A stretch of DNA of 64,000 bases from Ifrita kowaldi (Eukaryota; Chordata; Aves; Passeriformes; Cinclosomatidae), in assembly GCA_013398055.1 (NCBI GenBank), contig VZRS01005632.1, positions 192,175 to 256,174 on the forward strand, given 5' to 3'. Positions 49,772 through 61,184 of the stretch are shown here, piece after piece. The notes under the pieces were generated by a model. That model was not told the DNA's origin. It worked only from the letters and a program-made list of their open reading frames with translations, and searched no databases. Position 1 is the first letter of the stretch. Every line of letters begins with the position of its first letter. The translations under genes were made by a program, and so were the position numbers.

Positions 49772-52700
49772 TATGAAATGTTACTCATCTTGTTCTCAGA
49801 ATTTTCTAGATATTGTGAAATAGTCTGAAAAACATAATGTGCAGAACTGATGACTCACTGAATCTGAGAGGGATTTTCTCTAGTTAGTGACTTAGTGGGA
49901 TGATTCATTGCACCGTAGCAGTCTTTGCAGAGGCTTACATGTTAATGCAAGGTGCAGGGCAGAGAGAACTGAAATAAACGTCTGAATAGACATTGTAGTT
50001 GTGTTGATCTTTATTCCCCTCATGAACCTAAAAGTGAATAAACCAAAAAGAAATATATGTCATTGGTTATAGTAATATCCTTTACTGTATAGCTCCATTG
50101 GGATATTGAGTGTCACTAAAAATGAAATGGTCTGGGGCTTGTGCACGCTCAGGGCCATCTACAATTGTTCACTTCAGACCTATCTCCAAAGTCATGGTGA
50201 ACTTGCTGGATCAGAATACTCACTGCTACCATTTCTGCAATTATTGTCAGAACAAAAAGAAAGGTAGAAGTAACTGTAGACCTCATCTAAAAGGTCAAGA
50301 GAAAAAGAACTATCTTAAAATAGCTTGGAGCAAGAAGACTGCATTCAATTAATATATTAGTGAGATGATACCCCCAGATGGATTTAGTTCTTATGTTGTT
50401 TTCTAGGTATACGTATTTGTTTCATCTTCTGCACAACAAAAGGTAGGGTCAGAACACCCCAAGGGACCAAAAGCCTGTAGTGAAGAATACAGATGCCCCA
50501 AAAAACATACTTCTCCTAATTTTCTTCTTTCTTCTTAACTTTCCTGGCTCTAACCCTGTTTACACTGGTGAACTGTAATGCATATTGAATTCGTATTCAA
50601 TACATTGTTGACTCTACCATGCACATCCCTTTGATATCTAAGCACTTCACCTCTTCACACACTATCATTGAAAAATGGTTTTAGATGTCTATTTGTAAAC
50701 GTATGTTCTCAGCACTTGTATATCTTTGTGACTTCCCATGTGATGTTTATTTTTCCTGTGCTTTATTTGCATGTCTGAATAAAGAAAACGTCTGTTGTTG
50801 GGATACAGATTGGTCTTTGGAAAGGATGTAAGAAATAGACCGAGCCTTTTTCACTCCATCCATTTCAAAAAAGCAGAGAACCGCTGAGCAAAACAAATCG
50901 GTTTATGGACTCAGTAACTGCTGGAAAGGTCAGAACACAATGTGAAGTTCCCAAGCTCTACATTTTGCTTTCATCTTTCTGAATTCCCTGAAAAATAGGT
51001 AAAAATCACATCGAAAAAGCCATGTCTCTCTGGGTGACGCATCTGTGCTTGGCTGATTTGTGGGTCGTCCAGACAGTGTATGCAGCATTGTGTGTTCAAG
51101 AGTAGAACAAGACTTCTCCCCGAAGGACTGCACATGTAACACATGCTTTAGGGCTCCCCTGTCCTCCTTTGAACAAGTTTTGCTGTTATTTTGGGATTGT
51201 TGAGCACAGGTGTCCACCTGTATCAGCTCAAATTGACGTTGTCAAAAGGCATCAACGCCTTTGCAAGAAAACAGTAGTGCTTGGCCTTCTATTTTGTTAC
51301 TACTTTATATTACTTTGCTAATTATTTTTTGAGATGTCATGCATAAGACTCGAAACTTTGGTCCTTGGGCTAGATCTGCAGCTGGGACATTTTGGAGCAG
51401 TGTTACTACGTTTCACTGGCATCACCTAGAGATTTTACATAGCAGTCAAAAATGAAGCTTTCCCATGTCATACAGTGCTGTGTGCACAGAAAGAAAGCCT
51501 GGATTCAGAATTTATCCAACAGCAAGCATTTATCTCAATGACAAATAATGGAAAGATATAAAAAGCCCAGATTTTAATTCCATGGGTTGTACTGGCAATT
51601 GAAAAATCTTTAATTTCGATTATTTCTAATCTTACTCTTGTTGTTTTGATGAAAAGCTACATATGTTGTAAGTTAACAATTTTAATAGGTGATAGAAATC
51701 TGAATAGAATGCCAGTATAAAGTCTTTTTCCTCTTGGTTCCCATGAATTTTTCTGTTTTAATTCTGTTGAAAAAGAATTTGAGAATTTAGCCTTCCTTTT
51801 ATATTTTTTTTGTACCTGATATTCAGATTTTTTTTCTCACTTCTCAGAGGTCAGACATCCACAAGAAGATATTATTAATAACAAAATAAAATGCATGAAA
51901 ATGCTTAAATATATGATCCTCTATTGTCCTTTTCACTAACAGATTTTTTGCTGCAACTGCTATAACTGCATTTCAGACTTCTTCGTGAAGGTCTGAAGAA
52001 TAAGTAAGAGTATGAAAATGGCAGATTGTTGGTTTTGCTGGATGCTCCATGGGGCCTCACTCAGAAAGTGAGAGAAATCTAATCAAGGTTTGGATAAAAG
52101 TGCCTAATGGAGAATAGGAAATTAGGGATTGGGTTTTTTATAATGTCTTTCTTAAGAATTGGGAAACAAGATCGTCTGAGACTAAGTTAAAGTAAGCACT
52201 GTGAGCTATAGAATTTAAAATGATTCACGTAAGTTTATTTTTCGCCCACTTATTCTGGCACTGCAGTAATAATAGCTATCAGAAAACAGAACTTATCACA
52301 CTTAGTTACAATCTGTCTTTCAAAAAGGCTCTAGCTGAGTACTAGATAAAATGGTGCTTAGTAATAGCTGACACTTGGAATCAGGAGTCTCTGGTACAAC
52401 ATAGAAATTATTACAGCCTTTATAATTAGCCTTGAATGGTTTGGAAATAAAATGGCTAAAATTCTCAAAGATACCCAGGCTAATTAAGGACTTCCATAAC
52501 ATTTTCAAAAATACCTTTGATATGACGAGTCAGAAACCTCAGATTGATATAGGAAACCAAATTTTAATTGCATATCTCACTATTTAAATGCTGCAAAAAC
52601 CATAATCCAAACATAAATTCAGATAAACATTCATGTTCATTAAGTTGCCTGAAATCTAATTTCTTCTGGTAAAACTCCATAAAATGCTTAAATACCTCCC

Positions 52701-55700
52701 CTTGAGAGCTTTGGTACTGGCTACACTTGCTTAGTAGCCTGATGCCTTAATGCTTACAGCAGGCATTCCCTACCTGTTTCCTTGCTGGTTCAATGGGCTG
52801 ATGTGCAAGCATAAGCTGCCTTAGCTTTTCCAAGATCACACCCTTTGCCAGGGTCCTGACCTCTCCCTTTCGGAGTTTGTTTGGCCTTGTCTGTGTTGAA
52901 TCATTTCAGCATGCAAATGCAACAGAAAATGCTGGATGTGAAAAAAAGGTGTTTCTTCACTCAGCAAGCTGACCAGGATCAACACAACACCAGCCAAATG
53001 CTCAGGTGAGTGTAATAGAAAGGGTGGAAGCAAAGGGTGGGCAGAACCATCTGGCTCAGCCTGCTGTGGAAACCCAACATCAGTAAATGCTGGATTAGAC
53101 CATTTGGAAAAAGCAGGAATGAAGATGTTTTCTTCACCCTGGTGGTTGTGAAGGTTGTTTCCAGCCACTTAAACATGAGCAGTTAGGCTCTCATTTGGAG
53201 GCCAAATCACCTGACCCTACCACATGAGCTACTGCGTATCCCAAATTTTCTCTGTGGTAGCAGGTGACTCGAGAACTGAAGCAGACACTGCCAGACCTTC
53301 CTGGAACCTAGCTGAGCATCTAGCCCAGCTTACTCCACCCTGTGGGAATCTGGGCAGCCAGTGTCATCTCCCAACCACGGACTAGTCCTGCAGGTCCTCC
53401 ATGCCCTCTCTGCTTTCCCAACTTGCCATTCTCAGCCATATGGGCCTTAACTAGGTATTACAAGTCAACTTTCTCTTCTGAAGCATAATTTGGGATAAAA
53501 TGGTCTTTGTATTGTCTGACAGAATTGTTCTTCTTTCAGTAGCATACTTAAATATTTGTGTAGGAGAGAAAATATGTTTATGATTATGAGGGTCATTACC
53601 TTCATGGCTGAAGAACTCATATGGGATGTGTGGGCTGTAATCTCCTCAAGCTGCTCCGAACCCCACGTTACCGCATCTTGCTGTCTAACACTCAGTGTTT
53701 TGGATAAAAAGGAACACTGGCACGACTACTTTTTACCACCAATACCATACTTTTTTTGCCTAAGACTGCAAAAATATTAGTTCACAAAGGAATTCATGGC
53801 ATGAATTCCAGTTACACAGGGTCTTCTTTTCTGGCGAATCTTCAAAACTTTCTTTAGCAGTATCTGTTCATTGGCTTAGTCAGTTCTCCACTCAGTTTCT
53901 GCTCAGAGACAGCAGCTTCAGTCTTGCTGATTACTCCTGGGGATAGTGAGATATGCAAACCCTTGGGGTTATGGCACTTACCTTTTGGTGACTACACCCC
54001 ATATAGAGACCAGGGTCCTGGCTGGAAAGGGAGCTTACACCTTTAAGTCCCTTAGAAGCTTTTGAAAGTATCATTGCCTGCCATATTAGCTGAAAAATGT
54101 TTTATACAGAATGTGATACTCCCTGGTTGCTTCAGGATATGTAATCTGGATTCTGAACCCTGTGGTCACTGTGAAGCCTCCCATTCACAGATACATTAGA
54201 GAGATGTAGACCAAGAAAGCTTATTGCATTTCTCTGGCAAATGTAATGTGAGACCCTCACATAGTAGCTGATCTAATTTTCATCAGGTTCAGCTCCCTAT
54301 TTTAGGAGATTTCATTGCAGAAAATAAAGGAATTGCTTCCATGACTGTATTTCAGCAAGCAGCTTAAAAATATGGGAGCTTTTTCTTTTTGTCTTGCATT
54401 ATTAGCTTTAGTTCTACGATTGCCAGTTAAAATTATGTTTTCCTTGTGCCTGTGGTGTTTGAGAATTGTCTGTAACTAAAAAATTGTAAGACCATGAACA
54501 TTAGATCTGAAAATGCTCACAAAAATTTTGTCCATTTGCCTCATCTATACAATTGAAATATGAAGCAGAATGGTAATTTTAGTCACTGTAACTATGTCTG
54601 CTCTAGCTTAACAGGGATGGGGCATGGGATCAATTTGTTTCTGTGTTGTTTTATTGTCCATCCTCAAACTGCTGGTTAATAATTGCAGGTTTTTCTCTGT
54701 ACACAGTTTTGGCTCATGCTAGCTAGGATTGTCTCATAGGCTCAGTTCAGGGATGGTATGTGCTAGAGGACTGCTGCCAACAGGCAGGATGGATGAGGCC
54801 ATCCTGCATAGGAGACGAGTACACAGCGGACTTGTCTCTGTGGACATCACTCTGCCAAACCATTTGTCCTTTGAGCCACAGGGTGAGCCCTCGGTGCTTT
54901 TATTCATTAGCATGGATCTACAGAGGGCAACAGCCCACTGCCAGGATGAAAAAAAATATTCAGCAAGGGTGAGACCCTTGTTTCAGCCAGAGAAGACTGA
55001 TCTGTCCAGACCTCTCAAATAGCAGAGTATAGAAAGAGTAACCAATTGAACATGGCCATTTGAGAATAGGCCATTTCATTTTCTTCCCTCCAGATTGTTT
55101 TCCCACTTGATTTCACCCTGATGTTTTAAGAGAGCTGAGAGACCTGCCACTGTCAGGTGGAAGAGGTTATAATGAACAAAGCAGCAGCAATCCAGGATTG
55201 TCCATGCTTCCTGCAGAGACCAGGGAAGAACAAAGACAAAGCAAATAGTCATAAAGAACAGGGAAAAAAAATTAATGAAATTGGGCAACTCTTCCCTCAT
55301 TTAGCCATGATTAACATTTTCTGATTGAATCCTAATGATTTATGAATTAAAAGAAAAAAATATTTAAAATACTAATTATCCAGACTGCTTAACTTCATGT
55401 TTCTTTTTCATTTTGAGTTGCACGTGTCATATTGGATCAAATTCATATGACATTTGGTCTCAGAACATTGTTTAAAGCTTCGTTTAATATCAGATGGCTC
55501 ATTAAATTGGTTTAGAAGGATTTTATATTCCTCTTAGGATATACAACTATGTTCATTAATCTTTAATAAATTATATATCAGTAGCCATATAATTGATTGT
55601 AATAATCATATTGATTGTAATCAAGTTAATGTTAAAAATATTTCTTTAATCCATACTTTCTATTTTTGTTCTCCTTTAAATTCTTCAATATTCTACAATA

Positions 55701-58700
55701 AAAATATTGTACCCTGAGTGCCTAAAAGAGACATGAAGATAGACGAGAAAATCAGAACCAAACATTAACACATCGGCTTCAAAGAAAAATCTTCTTTAAC
55801 TGAAAAAATGGAAGATACTAGGAGTTCTTTGTCTTAATCAGAAAATACCAGGTTATTGGGAGGAAAAAATGTTCCAAGAGTTCTCCAAACAGAATACTAT
55901 AGTCTGGATATCTTTGTGCATGCTAAAGGAAGATCTGAAATTTTTCAATAGTCTGGCACTGGATTTAAAATTTGATAATGCATTCCTTTAATCAACTTTT
56001 GCTGAAGATGGCAAAAATGTAACTTTTGGAGTGCATTTTCGGCTAATCCAGCTGCTTAAGTTTGCACAGCTGGGAGATTTCTATTTTTTCCTGCAGCCTT
56101 TTCTCCCCCTCCCCCATTCTGATTTGTTATTGTTTGAAATTCTGAGAATGTTTTACACACATTTTCAGTGTACAACATTTGGATACTGATAAACGAATGA
56201 CAAGTATGATATAAAGCCTTGTGGAAGACCCTGTAGGGTCTGCCCAGAGAGAAGAACACATCTGTCTCCAGCTGTGCAGTTATTTAGGAGTAAAATTACT
56301 TATCCTGGGTTGGGCAAAGATAGTAATTATTTTTTTTTTTTGTTGATGTGAAGATCAAAGGTTATTCTCGGGAAGTAGGGACAACGACTGTGGTATTTAG
56401 CAGGAGAGATTTATCCAGGACATAATTTAGTGCATGGTTTGCACGTTAACCTGGTGCTAATGCATGTAGATGGCAGAGAAACTGTAAACAGTCTGATGTA
56501 AGATAAATTATAAATGGTGAAAAGTAAATTAATCTACTGGTCATGAATCTTCCACAGTTAGCAGAATCTTGAGCAGATGCTACATTCCACAATCACACTT
56601 TGAAAAGAGGCTGCTTGATCTGAGGATTTCTTGCTACAGTGCAAATAACTTGTTCCTTCTGTGCCTGTGAGGCTTTCTGTTTACTTATGTATTTATTTAT
56701 TTATGTATTTTAATAATGTAGCCCTGGTTTTAAGAGCCGTATCCAGTTTTAAACTGATATAACTCACAAATTTCTTCCCATAAGAGTGAATCCCTTGGTT
56801 TTGTGATTTGCAGCGTGCAAACTAAGAATACCCTCCCCCTCCTTCAAAACCACAGCAGTAGGAGCTTATAAATATAAATGACTTTTCATAACTGGGTGTA
56901 GTATGACCTCATGGTCAGAGATGAGATATAATTTTTATTTCTCCACAATTTCCTGATGCTGTTTCTATGAAATAGCTTTCTCATGTTTCTCATCTCTAAA
57001 TTTGAATTATATATGCAAATACCTTTAGTCTTTTAAAAGTTACTCAGTATAAAATACAAACATACAAATCGTGTGAGCAAAGTGGAAAAAAAAAGCTACA
57101 GAAATGAGGATTGAAATTCCTTACAGCAAACCAAGATTTAATGACTATTTATGCACTAACTGTTGTGACACAGAACATTTTTCAATACTATTGACATAAG
57201 CACAGAGCTTTTTCGTTTTAAAAAAATTACTTTCACTATTCATAGAACCTCCATAGTTCTCGTTACTAGTAAAGTCATACACTGCTGAGACTTGCACTGT
57301 TTTAAATACGGGAAAATGCCATGAACTAAAATGAGATATACTGATATAAATCCAGAATAAATTAGCTTAAATTTATGCTTAAGCATAAAATGTTTATGGC
57401 CAATTCCCATGACAAAAAATAGTCTGCCTGGAAGAGGCTTGGCAAAAAAATCAGAGACAGCAAAACCGTTTTGCAATTGTAGCTCATTCACAAATATTAA
57501 TGGAAACATGTTTTACCATGTATTTTAAAATTCGGTCATTTATCTCTTGAATAATTGCTAGGCTATGGAGAGAAAATGAAGAGAATGAAGTTCTAGACTT
57601 TTTCTGTTCTTTCTCTGTTTTCATTTGAATATACTCAAGCTCATCCAATGGATCAAAATAAATGAGTTCTCAGATGGCTTTGCTATGATCCAGTCATCAG
57701 ATGTCTGAGGGAGACAGGTAGTGGTGGATTGCACAGAGAATACCTAAGTGGGCTTTGACATGGTAGAGAAGTTTTCACCATGAGCAGATTTGGTTTTCTA
57801 ATTTTGTGCAGACCGTGATAAATCCCTCAGCATAGACTAATCTGCTATTACAGCAAGTGCAGCCAAAATCCAGAAATTCTCCAGCTAATTCTGGCTGCAA
57901 GCCAAACCTCACTGTTTCCCCACTGTACTGCCCTCCCACAGAATAAAATCTTACTGGGTTCCCGTAAAATAGCAAATGAACTTTGAATTCATTGAGGGAA
58001 AACCAGCTCCAACCAATGAAAGACAAGCTACCAAGTCTTCCTACGGATTACTCTTAGTTTAACCTATAAGGCCCAAATATAACATATATTTTAGCATCTC
58101 AAGAATGTGGATAAATGTAGCATTTCTGTGCATTTAAACCATTAAGATGGGGTGGATCAATGGGTCCTCAACGGAAAGTCAGCAACAGTATGACTGGAAG
58201 AGGAGACTCCACCTCCGGGCTTTTTTCAAATACACCAAACAGGAACCAGCAGGTACAGTAAGGCTCAAGGTGAGGAGATTAGCGGTCAGTACAGGACTGA
58301 GGTAATTCAAAGCTGACATGTCACAAAATTCAGCTACTGAAACTGTAGCTTCCTTATTTACCTCGGTGATGAAGTGCTTCCATGTTGAAAGGTTTCAGTG
58401 GTGCCAGCAATCCATAGTGTCAAATTGCTGGGAAAGGAGGGTGGTGAAATCAATAGCAGAATTTGTGGGCATGCAAAGATCCTTCCTGTCGAGCAAAGCC
58501 AGGTCATATCAGGTGGAGTAGCTGGCATGGTATCCCTGGGAGTGAAACAGCTATGTGTGCTTTCTGCCTTTGCTGACAGCAGTTGTGGTACGATGCCGAA
58601 ACTACTATAAACATAATAAAATTTGGGAAAAGGTTATCCATACTCCCACTGATTAGGAGATATTGAAGGAGTTCAACAATTGATTTTAAAAAACCCATTA

Positions 58701-60204
58701 ATAAGTCTTGTATTTCTGTAACTTCCTGTTCTTTTTCATATATTTCTTTTTAATTTTCAGAATGTTCTAATGCATGTCTTTTTAATGTATTTGTTCGATT
58801 TTGCACTTATTACTCAGTTAAAACTATTTAAAAAATTTCCCTGAGTAAGACTGAAGAAAAATTGTTTTGTATCACTGTCTATTCCATGTAAGAAAAAAAA
58901 AAGAGATTCCACACTTGTCTCCTTCAAATGTTCCATAATGACAAAAGGGAAAACCTTCAAAAATATTTTGGAAAAAATTTGCTGCCCTTCAGCTCTCAAG
59001 AGATCACATAATGGACACTTCATACACAAAAAAACCCCCATGTGGAATAAATGTATGCATAATTAACCTCTCAAGTACAGGGTGAATGTTTGCCATGTAT
59101 GTTGTGTTTTCCAGGATGAATCTATTCTCTATGATTTTACCTATGTTATATATCTTGTGGTAGAAAATCATAAAAGTTAATATAACACTGTTTGTCACTT
59201 AATAAAGACTAATACCACTAGTTGGCCAGAAAGCTAGGGAAAGCACCTGAAACAGGTCATGCTACTGACTAAGCCAGATTTCACAACAACTTTCAACAAA
59301 TATGTAGAATGTGAATAAACTCCTTAGAGGACAATCTGATCTTAAAAAAAATAAAAATAAAAAAGACAGTGACATTATAAGCATACAAATTTTGCCTTGC
59401 AAACCTCATAACTTCCTAGTATCACAAAAACATAGTTGTTTCATAATGTCGCTGAGGAAAGTGTGTTAAACACATACTGTTTTAAACTGAAAAAGCAACC
59501 AAAACATCATCAGTGCACCAGAAAAAAATTAAAAAAGAAAAACAAAAGAAAAAAGACTGTTTCCTTCAAGCCATGCAGATTTTACATTTTTTTTCTTTCC
59601 AAGATAAACGCTGATGATCTGCTAATGAGGCCTCTTATTATGCAGGAATGTTTACAGTCTTCAGGCAAAGTTCAAAGGAATACAGACAATTACTTTAAAA
59701 ATATGTGTGGCACTTAAAAAAAAATACCTCAATGACCACCCACTTTCAAACTGCAAACTAGTTCTACAGGTTACTGCAGAATCTGACTGCAAAGAAAGCC
59801 GTGGTGCATGTTGTAGATCAGGCCTCCAAACCCATGGATCTGCTTCTGCCTTGGTACAAAATCCCATGTATCACCACATTCCTCTCCGTGTGAATCACAG
59901 CCAGTCACAGCTGCTGGGTCTGGGTGGATCACCTTGTTCAGCAGAAGGATCAACTGGCTGAAATAAAGAAGGAAAAACAGTGATTTCCTGCCAGCAATTG
60001 CAAAGAAAAGTGACATATGGGAATGTTTCTTCATACCAGTGATGGTTATCTGGGGGAACTCATTGCTGCAAGAGTTCATTGAGACTGGATCTGAGGGAGG
60101 CTGGATATCTACCAGTATATTTCTAACCCTCATGAATTAGACTAGTAAAGCCCAAATATCCAGATGAGAATGCTAGGAGACATAAAACACCGCACATTTC
60201 AGGG
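49772..60204. other. Intergenic DNA, no gene seen
   Basis: About 10.4 kb of mostly AT-rich sequence. Isolated AATAAA signals with GT-rich downstream sequence occur at about 49975 and 50778, but no spliced gene can be built in front of them. Several open frames of 60-120 codons lack any recognisable domain. A TATT microsatellite lies at 56686-56712. No exon of HMGCLL1, the human neighbour on this side, is apparent. Confidence 0.7.
56686..56712. repeat. (TATT)n microsatellite
   Basis: A short imperfect tetranucleotide array (tatgtatttatttatttatg). Confidence 0.8.
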
Positions 60205-60842
60205 AATAAGCTTGGGATCCTGTTGGGCAACAAGCTGTCCACGAGCCAGAGCATGCCCTCGTTGCTAAGAAAGCAAATGCGCTCTATTAGGTAGAGCATT
60301 GCCAGCAGGTCGAGGGAGCTGATCCTGCCCATCTGCTCAGCCCTGGTGAGGCCACATCTGGAGTGCTGTGTCCAGTTCCAGGATCCTCAGTACAAGAGAG
60401 ACATGGAGCTCCTGGAGTGCATCCAGTGGGGGCTATGAAGATGATTGAGGGACTGGACCACTTCTTATGAAAAAAAGCCTGAGGGAGCTGGGCCTGTTCA
60501 CCTCAAGAAGAGACATCTGAGGTAGAATCTCATCAATGTCTATGAGTATCTGAAGGGAGGGTACCAAGAGGATATTTCCAGGCTCTTCTTGGTGGTGCCT
60601 TGCCTTGCAAAAGGACAAGAGGGAACAGGCAGAAACTGATGCACCGGAAATTCCACCTGAATCTGAGGAAGTTACCAAAAGTGACCACATATGGGAAGAG
60701 ATTGACCAGAGATGTTGAGGAGTCTCCCACATTGGAGATGCTCAAGAACCATCTGGATGCAATGTGCTCTAGGATGGCCCTTCTTGAGCAGGGAAGCTGG
60801 ACTCGTGTTCCTTTCCAACCTTACTCATTCCGTCATTCTGTG
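60205..60842 (+). mobile_element. CR1 LINE 3' portion (ORF2 C-terminus and 3' UTR)
   Basis: The sequence follows the CR1 3' region closely. The ORF2 end comes first ('ccagcaggtcgagggagctg', 'ggtgaggccacatctggagt', 'gtacaagagagacatggagc'), then the 3' untranslated part ('gatgttgaggagtctcccac', 'cttgagcagggaagctggac'), ending in ttccgtcattctgtga. Small indels and stops break the frame. It is a 5'-truncated dead copy of about 640 bp, transcribed away from BMP5. Confidence 0.93.
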
Positions 60843-61027
60843 ACTTGCAGGAACATCTTCTGACATTGCATATTCATTTCACCAGTATTTGTAATTGGAT
60901 TAGAAACAGTGGTTGGACCAACCATGTCAGGTGACTGACAGTGTGATTATTTGACAGCTGCTTACAGTACAATTTGGGCCCTACCAAACACTTCTGCAGC
61001 AGTTTGCATCAAAAATGGGTTGGTACT

Positions 61028-61184
61028 GTCACAGAATGTCTCAAGTTAGAAGGGACCTGTAAGGATCACCAAGTCCATCTCCTGACTCCTTGCAGGACTA
61101 CCTAAAATTAAACCATATGACTGTGAACCTCATCCAGATGCTCCTTGAACTCTGACATGCTTGGTGCTGTGACCACTTCCTATC
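61028..61184 (-). mobile_element. CR1 LINE 3' tail fragment, opposite orientation
   Basis: Starting tcacagaatgtctcaagtta, then 'agaagggacctgtaaggatc' and 'cttggtgctgtgaccacttc', this is the reverse complement of a CR1 3' UTR. It lies tail-to-tail with the CR1 that ends at 60842, with 185 bp between them. Confidence 0.9.

Noticed and set aside
49303..49828. Open frames of 89 and 115 codons over the LTR
   Set aside because: They cross the LTR promoter, R and U5 regions and run into host DNA; solo LTRs of this type are not expected to code.
54729..55022. 97-codon open frame with a reasonable start
   Set aside because: No similarity recognised and a second overlapping frame is equally open; no splice or promoter support.
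59771..60133. 120-codon minus-strand open frame near the CR1 at 60.2 kb, considered as an exon of the neighbouring gene HMGCLL1
   Set aside because: It contains none of the HMG-CoA lyase motifs (for example the EVGPRDGLQNE or GLGGCPYA blocks) and has no good splice context.
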